From Gammaproteobacteria bacterium (GTDB lineage Bacteria > Pseudomonadota > Gammaproteobacteria > Steroidobacterales > GCA-2729495), in the NCBI GenBank assembly GCA_020853135.1, contig JADYZO010000107.1, positions 1 through 64,000 on the forward strand: DNA of 64,000 bases, in the 5' to 3' direction. The position numbers were made by a program, and so were the translations under genes. Numbering within the stretch: the stretch's first letter is position 1; the number at the start of each line of letters is the position of its first letter. Positions 27,952 through 35,730 of this stretch are shown piece by piece. A model generated the notes under the pieces. It was given only the letters and a program-made list of their open reading frames with translations. It was not told the origin of the DNA and made no database searches.

Positions 27952-29502
27952 GTGAACCCGCTGCGTCGCCTGACACACAGCCTGTCCGCCCCACTGCTGG
28001 TCCTGCTGCTGGCGGACGGGATCGTCGCGTATTGCGCATTGTTTGCGGGCGCGTGGATCCGCTTCGGTCTCGATCTCGCTGCGGCAACACAGATCCTCGG
28101 CCCGCTGGTGCCGCGCGCGGTCACGTACGCAGGATGCGTCGTGCTTGGCCTGACCACCATGGGCCTGTATCGCACGCGCCAGCGCCCGACGCTGATGGAG
28201 AATATCGTCCGGGTGCTGGTGGGTGTCGGCATCGGCGGCTTCTGTCACGTGCTGTTCTTCTACCTGTTTCCGTACTACAACACCGGGCGGCTCACCCTGG
28301 CCATTGCCATGGTGATCAGTTTCCTCGGCATCGCATTGGTGCGCGGCCTGCTGCTGCGCTTCCTCGACTACAACCCGTTGAAGTGGCGCGTGCTGCTGAT
28401 CGGCTCGGGGCAGGTTGCGGCCAAGGTGGGCCTGCTGCGGCGGCGGTCGGATCGCCGGCGTTTCGAAGTCGTGGGCTTCGTCCCCGGCAGTGACGCCGAG
28501 CGTGAGTTCGCTGTCCGCAACGCCATGGGTCCGCTGCTTGCGCCGGACTTCGACTTCGAGCAGCTGCCGTACGACGAGGTGATCGTCGCCCTGGACGACC
28601 GTCGTGGCCGGTTTCCCACGGCACAGCTGCTGCGGCACCGGTCCATCGGCATCCCGGTGCGCGACATCGCCGATTTTCTCGAGCAGGAGACCAGCAAGGT
28701 CGACCTCGACGTGCTGCACCCGGGTTGGCTGATTTTCGCCACGAGCGGGCACAGCCGCTGGGGATTTCGCATCGCCAAGCGCCTGATCGACGTCGGCATC
28801 GGTACGGTCATGCTGCTGCTTGCTTCGCCGCTGCTGGCCATGGCCGCGGCAGCAATCCGCATCGAGGAAGGCTGGAGCGCGCCGCTGTTCTATCGCCAGC
28901 GCCGGGTCGGCCGCGGGGGCCGGGAGTTCGAGCTGCTGAAATTTCGCAGCATGCATCTCGACGCAGAGCAGGGCGGACCGCTGTGGGCATCCCGCCAGGG
29001 GGACGCTCGCGTCACGCGTGCCGGTGCCGTGATGCGCCGCTTCCGTATCGACGAACTGCCGCAACTGGTCAACGTGATCCGCGGCGAGATGAGCATCGTC
29101 GGTCCGCGGCCGGAACGCCCGGAGTTCGTCAGCATGCTGAACCAGAATCTGCCGCTCTACGACTACCGCCACTGCATGCGGCCGGGACTGGCCGGCTGGG
29201 CACAACTCAATTTCCCGTACGGCGCATCCGTCGAGGATGCCAACGAGAAGCTGAAATACGATCTGTTCTACATCAAGAACACCGGAATCCTGTTCGACCT
29301 CGTGATTCTCATGCAGACGCTCGAGGTGGTCATCTGGGGTCGCGGCACCAGCATGGCAGGCCCGAAGGCGGGGGCGGGCGATGACGGCAGGCCGGTGGAC
29401 AGCGACCGTATGGATGCGGCTGCCGGCCAGGGCCGGGGACCGGCCGGAAGAAGGCAGGGGGACGACGGCCCGGCAGCCGAGCGGCACGCGGCGCAGCGAT
29501 AG
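27952..29502 (+). CDS. Undecaprenyl-phosphate sugar-1-phosphate transferase (XrtA-type, WbaP/EpsB-like)
   Basis: Initiating enzyme that moves a hexose-1-phosphate to undecaprenyl phosphate. There are about four N-terminal membrane segments, a CoA-binding-like domain (VLLIGSGQVAAKVG), a membrane helix (TVMLLLASPLLAMAAA) and the bacterial sugar transferase domain with LLKFRSMH, RFRIDELPQL and IVGPRPERPEF. I use GTG at 27952 (516 aa). A CTG at 27916 with AAGGG before it is also possible. The last 40 residues are a Gly/Asp/Ala-rich tail not seen in the family core. Confidence 0.85.
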   Translation: MNPLRRLTHSLSAPLLVLLLADGIVAYCALFAGAWIRFGLDLAAATQILGPLVPRAVTYAGCVVLGLTTMGLYRTRQRPTLMENIVRVLVGVGIGGFCHVLFFYLFPYYNTGRLTLAIAMVISFLGIALVRGLLLRFLDYNPLKWRVLLIGSGQVAAKVGLLRRRSDRRRFEVVGFVPGSDAEREFAVRNAMGPLLAPDFDFEQLPYDEVIVALDDRRGRFPTAQLLRHRSIGIPVRDIADFLEQETSKVDLDVLHPGWLIFATSGHSRWGFRIAKRLIDVGIGTVMLLLASPLLAMAAAAIRIEEGWSAPLFYRQRRVGRGGREFELLKFRSMHLDAEQGGPLWASRQGDARVTRAGAVMRRFRIDELPQLVNVIRGEMSIVGPRPERPEFVSMLNQNLPLYDYRHCMRPGLAGWAQLNFPYGASVEDANEKLKYDLFYIKNTGILFDLVILMQTLEVVIWGRGTSMAGPKAGAGDDGRPVDSDRMDAAAGQGRGPAGRRQGDDGPAAERHAAQR

Positions 29503-29525
29503 CGTGGCTGCTGCCCGATGGCCTC

Positions 29526-29556
29526 CAGGGCCCGGGACCCGCAATGCCCGGCCCTG
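29526..29556. terminator. Hairpin between convergent genes (possible terminator)
   Basis: CAGGGCCCGGG and CCCGGCCCTG form a stem with one bulge, between the transferase stop and the stop of the minus-strand ATPase. There is no T-run on either side. It may slow or stop both transcripts, but this is weak. Confidence 0.3.
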
Positions 29557-29590
29557 CCGGTCGTTGCGGGGCGCGGCGGGGAATCAGGGA

Positions 29591-30925
29591 TCAGGAAGGC
29601 AGCTTGAGGATGCCGGTCTTGCTGCGCCGGCGGGCGGTGTGCTCGATGTCCTCCCCGCCTTCGGGCAGTACCGGGATCTTCGCCGTATCACTCGTCGGCG
29701 GGTCCGGGAGCACAGCCAGCGGCGAGGCGGCTGCATCGCCGGCAGCCGCACGGTCACTGTGGAACACCACGTCGATCTGCCCGAAGGTGATGACATCCCC
29801 CGAGCGCAGCAGCGCGCGGGGGCGACGCTTGCGGTTCACCAGAATGCCGTTCTTGCTGTTCAGGTCCTCGATGACGTAGATGCCGCTGATGCAGTCGATC
29901 AGCGCATGTCGCCGGCTGACTTCCTTGTCGATGACCACCAGGTCATTGGCATTGCTGCGACCGATCACGAACGGGAACTGGCCCGCCTGGACCTGCTCGA
30001 CGAACTGGCCGTCCTTGTAGACCATGAGCATGACCCGGCTGGGACGGCCGCCTTTCGCGGGCTGGCCCGGCTGGGGTTCGGCGCCACCGGCCGCGCGCAG
30101 GCCCGGACGCTCCTCGAACCACTGCCAGCGCAGTTCGTGGACCACCTCGTCGATCACCCCGAGGGTCACCTTCGGCAGGTTTTCGACCATGCACGCGGTC
30201 AGCGCGGTGTCGCACAGCGTGTTGATCAGCCGCGGGATGCCCTGGGTGAGGCGATGCACATCCCGGATCGCATCGGACTCGAAGATCTGCTCCAGATCGC
30301 CACCCGCGATTGTCAGGCGATGGCGCAGGTACTCGACGGTCTCCTCCTCGTTGAGGGCATCGAGTCGTTGCCGCAGCCGTGCCCGTTGCCGCAGTTGCGT
30401 CAGGCCGGGTGCGTCCAGCAGGTCATCGAGGTTGGGCTGGCCGGTCAGCACGATGCTGACGATCCGGCGGTCGGCCGTGTCGATGCAGGAGAGCAGGCGC
30501 AGCTCCTCCAGTGCCGGGCTGGTCAGGTTCTGCGCCTCGTCGACGATGATGACGACATGCTTGCCTTCCTCGTGCATCTTCAGGAAGAAGGCCCGCAGGG
30601 TGTCGAGCAGCAGGACCTTCTTCCTCTTGTAGATGGGCATGCCGAATTCCGACAGCAGTGCCTGCAGGAGTTCGATGTGGGAGAGCGTGGTGTGGGTGAG
30701 CCGGGCGGTGACGAAGTCCGGTCCAAGTTCCTGCATCACCGTATTCAGGATGGTGGTCTTGCCGATGCCGATCTCGCCCGTGATGATCACGAAGCTGTCG
30801 TGGTTCAGCAGCGCGAACTTCATGTTGGCCACGGCTCGGGAATGCTGGGCCGTCATGAACAGGAAGCGCGGGTCGGGCGCCAGGTCGAACGGGCGGCAGG
30901 TCAGTCCAAAATGCTGTTCATACAT
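29591..30925 (-). CDS. ExeA/GspA-like AAA ATPase fused to an FHA domain (XrtA-associated)
   Basis: A 444-aa protein. The N-terminal ATPase starts MYEQHFGLTCRPFDLAPDPR, as in ExeA and the XrtA/PEP-CTERM ATPase. Walker A is GEIGIGKT (50-57) and Walker B VIIVDEAQN, with sensor-like LTGQPNLDDLL. After a Pro/Gly linker an FHA domain follows (about 300-385): FVIGRSNANDLVV, SRRHALI and LNSKNGILVNR give the phosphothreonine-binding Arg, Ser, His and Asn. The usual family member ends after the ATPase. No transmembrane segment is evident. It converges on the initiating transferase. It may sense phosphorylation in EPS assembly, which is inference. Confidence 0.85.
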   Translation of the reverse strand: MYEQHFGLTCRPFDLAPDPRFLFMTAQHSRAVANMKFALLNHDSFVIITGEIGIGKTTILNTVMQELGPDFVTARLTHTTLSHIELLQALLSEFGMPIYKRKKVLLLDTLRAFFLKMHEEGKHVVIIVDEAQNLTSPALEELRLLSCIDTADRRIVSIVLTGQPNLDDLLDAPGLTQLRQRARLRQRLDALNEEETVEYLRHRLTIAGGDLEQIFESDAIRDVHRLTQGIPRLINTLCDTALTACMVENLPKVTLGVIDEVVHELRWQWFEERPGLRAAGGAEPQPGQPAKGGRPSRVMLMVYKDGQFVEQVQAGQFPFVIGRSNANDLVVIDKEVSRRHALIDCISGIYVIEDLNSKNGILVNRKRRPRALLRSGDVITFGQIDVVFHSDRAAAGDAAASPLAVLPDPPTSDTAKIPVLPEGGEDIEHTARRRSKTGILKLPS

Positions 30926-30987
30926 GGGCCGGGGTTCTCGCTGGCATTGGCTGCAGGCAGCTGGGCCATGTTATTACAACAGGCGGC

Positions 30988-31016
30988 TTCCGGCGTGCAT
31001 GCAGTTCGCTTATTAT
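30988..31016 (+). promoter_or_regulatory. Possible promoter of tRNA-Val(CAC)
   Basis: TTCCGG (30988-30993) and TATTAT (31011-31016) are 17 nt apart, about 55 nt before the tRNA. The -35 match is poor. Confidence 0.35.
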
Positions 31017-31071
31017 GGCGGTCCTTCGCAACCCGGGCGGTGCAGCAATCCGGCCGGGCGCCATGGAACGA

Positions 31072-31146
31072 GGGCGATTAGCTCAGCGGGAGAGCGCTCC
31101 CTTCACACGGGAGAGGTCGAAGGTTCGATCCCTTCATCGCCCACCA
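31072..31146 (+). tRNA. tRNA-Val(CAC)
   Basis: A 75-nt tRNA with encoded CCA. Acceptor arm GGGCGAT pairs with ATCGCCC. Anticodon stem CTCCC/GGGAG carries loop TTCACAC, so the anticodon is CAC, reading GUG. It stands alone between two minus-strand EPS units. Confidence 0.96.
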
Positions 31147-31156
31147 GGTTCCGCCT

Positions 31157-31170
31157 GTGACGGCCGTCAC
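31157..31170. repeat. 14-bp perfect palindrome
   Basis: GTGACGGCCGTCAC lies 10 nt after tRNA-Val(CAC), in the gap before the stop of the minus-strand barrel gene. It could be a protein-binding site or part of a weak processing hairpin. No T-run follows. Confidence 0.4.
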
Positions 31171-31262
31171 GTCTGCAGCACTCCACTTGCCGGACCGCTT
31201 GCCCCGGCTTGGCTGTGCGCGTCCCGTCCGGCAAGCTGCCTGGGCCGGGGGCCACCCGCCGC

Positions 31263-32612
31263 TCAGTGACTGCCCAGTCCGCTGTACTGGATGTAGAAAT
31301 ACAAGCGGTGATTCGGTGTGGAGCTGGCCACGACGTCGTAGTCGCGCTGGTCATTCGTGAAGGTGTACTGGCCGCCGACCGACCAGCTGCGGTTCAGGCG
31401 CCGGGTGGCCGATGCTTCGAGCGAATAATAGTCACGACGGAAGCGGTCCGACAGCGCGTTGGCCTGGCGGGTGACCGCGTCCTGCTTCCAGTACTGGCCC
31501 GCGAGCCTGACCGAGAGCAGTGGCGTGACCTCTTTGGTCAGATAGGCCGCCACCTGATCCACCGTGACCTGCGAGCCGTCCGAGCTGGGCTGGATGGCGC
31601 GCGACAGCCGCAGCTCCGTCGTGACGGTCTTCTCCGGGCGCTGCCGGTAGAACACCTCGCCGATGAAATTGTCGCCTGTACTCCTGATGGTGCAGGGCAC
31701 GAACACGTTGTGCGCCGCATCCAGGCAGGGAAGCAGCCCTGCGGGTGTGGAAATCCAGGGCAGTCCCTTGATGTCCACCTCGCTGCGCGAACTGCCCGCC
31801 GTCAGGCCAACGGTGGCAGCGGGCGTCAGGGCGTATTGATAGCCCGCGGTCAGGCCATAGGTCAGGGTGTCATTCCGGACCGGGCTCTGGGGTCGCGTGG
31901 CCTCGAAGGTGCTGATGTTGGCGCTGAGGCTCACCGTGCTCCGCTGGCCGAGGGAGTGGTCCCAGGACAGTTCCGCCGCGCCGGCAGTGTAGTCCGTGCG
32001 GAAGCTGAACATGGCCTCGGTGTAGGTGACGTCGTCGTAGTTCAGGCTGAGGCTGATGAGATCCCGCGGCGTGAGCTGGTAGCGCAGCGATGGGGACAGG
32101 TACCAGCGTTCCTGGTACTCGGTGCGCCGGTTTGCGGTGTCGATGCCGGGACGTGGCGGGTTGTTCGGGTCGAAGCCGATGATGATGCTGTCGCGCGTTG
32201 AAATCCGCGAATAGCCTGCGCTGAGGCTGGCCTGTGCGGTCTGCCAGGACTGGGCGACGGTTACCGGCAGGAAGTAGTTGAGATAACTGTCATCGCGGCT
32301 GGCCGCGCTCAGCCCCGAGTACACGGCACCACGGACCTCCGGGCGGAAGCCGACGCGCGATGTGCTGGTTTCGCCGGTGATGTCGAGGTAGGCACCGGCG
32401 GTGGCGACGTAGCTGCTTTCTTCCTGGCTGCTCTGGGACGCCGAATTGGCATTGCTCTCGTAGCCGCCGCCGACCGAGGCGGACGGCACGTAATCCCAGG
32501 TACGGGCTGCAGCCGGGGCGGGCAGCAGCGCAACACCCAGGGCCGCGGGCAGCAGCTGGCGGGCCAGCCGGGCAAGCGGTGCCCAAGATGGCGAATCGCC
32601 GGGTCTGTCCAT
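31263..32612 (-). CDS. Outer-membrane beta-barrel protein (second EPS-associated barrel)
   Basis: Predicted barrel of 449 aa. It has a signal peptide ending near LLPAPAAA, then TWDYVPSASVGGGYESNAN as the first strand, repeated amphipathic strands such as YLSPSLRYQLTPRDLISLSL, and an aromatic-rich end (RLYFYIQYSGLG). It is of the type found with XrtA/PEP-CTERM EPS loci and lies 55 nt after the second export gene, so the two form an operon. The start at 32612 gives a normal signal peptide. ATG 32654 is an alternative. Role is inferred. Confidence 0.72.
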   Translation of the reverse strand: MDRPGDSPSWAPLARLARQLLPAALGVALLPAPAAARTWDYVPSASVGGGYESNANSASQSSQEESSYVATAGAYLDITGETSTSRVGFRPEVRGAVYSGLSAASRDDSYLNYFLPVTVAQSWQTAQASLSAGYSRISTRDSIIIGFDPNNPPRPGIDTANRRTEYQERWYLSPSLRYQLTPRDLISLSLNYDDVTYTEAMFSFRTDYTAGAAELSWDHSLGQRSTVSLSANISTFEATRPQSPVRNDTLTYGLTAGYQYALTPAATVGLTAGSSRSEVDIKGLPWISTPAGLLPCLDAAHNVFVPCTIRSTGDNFIGEVFYRQRPEKTVTTELRLSRAIQPSSDGSQVTVDQVAAYLTKEVTPLLSVRLAGQYWKQDAVTRQANALSDRFRRDYYSLEASATRRLNRSWSVGGQYTFTNDQRDYDVVASSTPNHRLYFYIQYSGLGSH

Positions 32613-32667
32613 CGTCAAGGCCGCCGTGCTGCCGGATCCGGGTCGTGGCCGCATGCTGCACCGGGCG

Positions 32668-33258
32668 TCAGGGCACGACGACCGTGTCACCTGCGCGCAG
32701 CACGATGTTCTGGTCGAGCTTGCGGCCGTCCTGGACGTCGCTGTACTTGAACGGGATGGCTATCTGCGCACCCTGGGCGCCGCGGCGCAGGATCCTTACG
32801 TCATCGAGCCTGGCGAACGGGGTGGTGCCGCCGGCCATGGCGATCGCCTGCATCACATCCACGCCGCGGGTCACGATGAACTCACCGGGGCGGGCCACCT
32901 GGCCCAGCACGTAGACCTTGTTACCCTCGAGTTTCAGTGTGCTCACCGTGACGACGACGTCGGGGATCAGCTTGCTGAGTTTGGCGACGAGCTCCTCGCG
33001 GATTTCCTCGACCGTCTTGCCCTCTGCGAGGATGTCGCCGGCCAGCGGGAAGGAGAAGTGCCCGTCCGGATTGACCAGCAGCTGCGACTGGAGGTCCTGC
33101 TCCTTCCAGACCGAAACCTGCAGGATGTCGCCCGGGTTGACCCGGTAGGGGTCGCGGACCGGTGGGGCATCGGCTGCCAGGACACCAGAGCCAGTCGCCA
33201 GCAGGGCCAGCAGCACGGCGGCGCGGACCAGCGGTTTGCCAATGAGCTGTTTGAGCAT
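32668..33258 (-). CDS. XrtA/PEP-CTERM system exopolysaccharide export protein
   Basis: Second Wza-like protein, 196 aa. The signal peptide LLALLATGSGVLA has no lipobox, so unlike the copy at 19218 it should be soluble or associate with the barrel. The Poly_export domain starts YRVNPGDILQVSVWKEQDLQ, and the SLBB-like part is KVYVLGQVARPGEFIV. The ATG at 33258 is backed by GGGGAG 6 nt upstream. It heads a minus-strand operon with the barrel gene and is divergent from the WecA-type gene. Confidence 0.9.
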   Translation of the reverse strand: MLKQLIGKPLVRAAVLLALLATGSGVLAADAPPVRDPYRVNPGDILQVSVWKEQDLQSQLLVNPDGHFSFPLAGDILAEGKTVEEIREELVAKLSKLIPDVVVTVSTLKLEGNKVYVLGQVARPGEFIVTRGVDVMQAIAMAGGTTPFARLDDVRILRRGAQGAQIAIPFKYSDVQDGRKLDQNIVLRAGDTVVVP

Positions 33259-33345
33259 GCAGTAACTCCCCATCGTCGTATCAGTGGGCACGGTTGGCAG
33301 GAAAGCTGGCCGACCCGGCGCCGGTCCTGCGCCTCGTTCCGGATT

Positions 33346-33362
33346 CTTAAGCTGGACTTAAG
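33346..33362. promoter_or_regulatory. CTTAAG-N5-CTTAAG repeat, candidate operator
   Basis: Two copies of the palindrome CTTAAG are 11 bp apart (about one helical turn) in the 306-nt divergent region between the export gene and the WecA-type gene. The block is AT-rich for this DNA. A second imperfect dyad, TGCGACA-TATTC-TGGCGCA, lies at 33414-33432. Beyond these and the leaders I see nothing else in 33259-33564. Confidence 0.45.
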
Positions 33363-33564
33363 GCGGGCGCAGAACCATCGGCTCCGGTGGCGAGCTGACT
33401 GGCCAGCCCATGGTGCGACATATTCTGGCGCAATGGCTGAAGTCCGGGCCGTGCGCCAGATCGCAGAAAGCCAGCATATCATTAACCAATATTCCGGTCT
33501 CAAGACACAGCTTCCTTCGCCGGTATTCCAACAAGCACATGACGCCGGATTGTTGAGCGCAAGA

Positions 33565-34860
33565 ATGACCTCCCTGCTGGCAGCTGCCATGGCCTGCGCC
33601 CTGACCGCGGTACTGATCCTCGTGCTGCGGCCAGTGGCCATGAGTGCCGGCCTCGTGGATGTCCCCGACACCCGCAAGAGCCACCAGGGGCGCATCCCCC
33701 TGGTCGGCGGACTGGCGATCTTCACCAGCCTGCTGGTGGCCTGCTTCGTGCCGCAACTGACGGGCCTGTCGGTCCTGCTGCCCGAGGTCATGAGCTTCAT
33801 GGTGGCAGGCGCGATCCTCGTGGGCGTCGGCCTGGTGGACGATTTCGTCGAGCTGTCACCTGCGGCCCGGTTCCTCGCGCAGATCCTCGCCACCCTCGTC
33901 ATGGTCTATGGTGCGCACGTGGTCCTGGCGGATCTCGGCCAGATGACGCCCTCCGGTGGCCGGCTCGAACTCGGCCTCGCCGCGCTGCCGTTCACCATTT
34001 TCGCCACGGTGGGGGTCATCAACGCCCTGAACATGTGCGATGGCCTCGATGGCCTGAGCGGCAGCCAGACCCTGGTGTCGCTGGGCGGCTTCGGGCTGGT
34101 GCTTGCGCTCTGGGGGGAGGGGGTCAATGGCGCGCTGCTCCTGCTCCTCGCCGGTGGCGTCATCGGTTTCCTGATGTTCAACATGCGCCTGCCGGGCCGC
34201 GCACGCGCGTCGATCTTCCTTGGTGATGCCGGCAGCATGTTCCTCGGCTTTGCGCTGACCTGGTTTGCGATCTCGCTGTCCCAGGGACCGGACCGGCTCA
34301 TCAAGCCGGCCGCTGCGCTCTGGTTCGTCATGGTCCCGGTCATGGATGCAGTGGCCATGATGCTGCGCCGGGTCGTGCGTGGCCGCTCGCCCTTTGCCCC
34401 CGATCGCGAGCACCTGCACCACATCTTCCTCCTGGCCGGGTTCAGCGTGAACCAGACCGTGGGCATGATGGCGATGCTGGGTCTGGCCGGCGTGGGCATC
34501 GGCCTGCTGGGCACCTGGCTCGACGTGCCCGACCTGCTGCTCGCCGCTGCGTTCCTGCTGGTGGGCGCGCTTTATTTCTGGATGATCATGCACTCCTGGC
34601 GTGTCATGCGTTTCCTGCGCCGGTCGATCTGCCGCCGGCACAGCCAGGTGGCGGACCGCCGCTCCAATGGGGAGCGGCGCCAGCCGGACCCCCACGGCTA
34701 TACGGGTCCGGAGCGCAGGTCCGGGGTGGAGCGCCGCCAGGCGCTGCCGCGCCGGGCCGCCGATGCGCAACGCTGCCAGGCCGGCCGGCCGGCGCAGCGC
34801 GGATCCGTCCCGGTACCGCGTGGTCCCGCGCAGCAGGCGGCAGTCGCGCCGGTGGAGTAG
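33565..34860 (+). CDS. Undecaprenyl-phosphate N-acetylhexosamine-1-phosphate transferase (WecA-like)
   Basis: Membrane enzyme of the MraY/WecA family that starts a lipid-linked glycan with UDP-GlcNAc or a related donor. About ten to eleven membrane segments are seen. Motifs are KSHQGRIPLVGG, the Asp pair in VGLVDDF, NMCDGLDGLSG, FLGDAGSMFLG and REHLHHIF. The ATG at 33565 places the first helix as in WecA; the frame is open further upstream. At 431 aa it is longer than WecA because of a tail of about 80 residues with repeated RRxxxERR and GPERRSGVERR patterns, probably cytoplasmic. Confidence 0.88.
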   Translation: MTSLLAAAMACALTAVLILVLRPVAMSAGLVDVPDTRKSHQGRIPLVGGLAIFTSLLVACFVPQLTGLSVLLPEVMSFMVAGAILVGVGLVDDFVELSPAARFLAQILATLVMVYGAHVVLADLGQMTPSGGRLELGLAALPFTIFATVGVINALNMCDGLDGLSGSQTLVSLGGFGLVLALWGEGVNGALLLLLAGGVIGFLMFNMRLPGRARASIFLGDAGSMFLGFALTWFAISLSQGPDRLIKPAAALWFVMVPVMDAVAMMLRRVVRGRSPFAPDREHLHHIFLLAGFSVNQTVGMMAMLGLAGVGIGLLGTWLDVPDLLLAAAFLLVGALYFWMIMHSWRVMRFLRRSICRRHSQVADRRSNGERRQPDPHGYTGPERRSGVERRQALPRRAADAQRCQAGRPAQRGSVPVPRGPAQQAAVAPVE

Positions 34861-34864
34861 GCCT

Positions 34865-34956
34865 GCGGTCAGGCCGGTGCCGGGCCGGGGCCGGGGCGCC
34901 AGTCCCCCGCGGTCAGGCCGGTGCCGGGCCGGGGCCGGGGCGCCAGTCCCCCGCGG
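34865..34956. repeat. 44-bp tandem duplication (2 copies) at the PPTase 3' end
   Basis: The unit starting GCGGTCAGGCCGGTGCCGG at 34865 is repeated exactly from 34909, and the first four bases (GCGG) occur again at 34953-34956. Both copies contain the minus-strand stop codon and C-terminal codons of the PPTase gene. The gene ends at the first stop it meets (34913), so the outer copy is untranslated. The region is also the whole gap to the converging WecA-type gene. Confidence 0.9.
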
Positions 34957-35629
34957 AAATCCATACGGCCGTCACCAGCATGCCGGCCTGGCGCAGGCAG
35001 CGGCCACGGATGGCCTCGGCAAGGGGTGCCGGGCAACCGGGGTCGTGGGCCGTGGCCCGGAATGAACCATCGGCATCATCCCAGGCAACCGCCAGTGCCT
35101 GGAAATCCAGGAATCGGCGCAGGGTGGGCCAGAGCGCCTTGTAGACAGCCTCCTTGGCGCTGAAGATCCGCAGGGCCTCCAGGCCACCCGACGCGCCGGC
35201 GCTGCACACCCGCCGCGCTTCCTCGGGTCGGCACACCACGGCGATGAGTTCCGGATCAAGTCCGGAGGCTGACTCGATGTCGAGTCCGAGCGCAGCGAAC
35301 GAGCGGCTCCAGGCCACTGCGGCTGCCGCCCGCCCCCCGCTGTGGGAGATGCTGCCGACGATGCCCTCCGGCCACAATGGTTCGCGGTGCCCGCCGACGC
35401 CGATGGTTGCGGGTGGTGCGCCAAGCGCCGCCAGGGCGCGTCTTGCGCAGGTGCGGCCCAGGCGGAACTCGGCCATGCGGGCAGGTGCGAAGCGCAGTGC
35501 GGCCGCGGCCTCCCCGGGCCAGAGCGTCTCGCCGGATGCTGCAGCCTGCGCCGAGGCGCAGCTGACGCCCGCCGGGAACAGCCGGTCCAGGCCGTTGCAC
35601 TGCGATCCTGCCGGGCTGCACGCATCCAC
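34913..35629 (-). CDS. 4'-phosphopantetheinyl transferase (EntD/Sfp type)
   Basis: Transfers phosphopantetheine from CoA to carrier proteins. It is 238 aa. Motifs are the SISHSGG substrate loop, GLDIES (Mg ligands) and FSAKEAVYKALWP (the conserved W/FSxKEAxxK). The start is GTG at 35629; no good ribosome site is seen. Its carrier partner is not visible in the window. It may act for a carrier protein linked to the acyl-CoA ligase at 24901, or for a siderophore or polyketide system elsewhere. The 3' end lies in a tandem duplication. Confidence 0.85.
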   Translation of the reverse strand: MDACSPAGSQCNGLDRLFPAGVSCASAQAAASGETLWPGEAAAALRFAPARMAEFRLGRTCARRALAALGAPPATIGVGGHREPLWPEGIVGSISHSGGRAAAAVAWSRSFAALGLDIESASGLDPELIAVVCRPEEARRVCSAGASGGLEALRIFSAKEAVYKALWPTLRRFLDFQALAVAWDDADGSFRATAHDPGCPAPLAEAIRGRCLRQAGMLVTAVWISAGDWRPGPGPAPA

Positions 35630-35730
35630 GGCGTGAGTCTGCCAACCGCTGCACCGGGTGCCAATAGCCGCGAGCCATTTCGCCGGCGGGCCAAGTAGAA
35701 TCGCCTCTCCGTTCCGCCCGGTATCCGGCC

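Noticed and set aside
28000..29544. Long minus-strand frames opposite the initiating transferase
   Set aside because: Composition is of the Arg/Ala/His-rich shadow type, with no start context or domain, while the plus strand encodes a clear sugar transferase.
32626..33564. Long N-terminal extension of the WecA-type frame
   Set aside because: It runs antisense to the second export gene. The membrane topology and WecA alignment start at the ATG at 33565.
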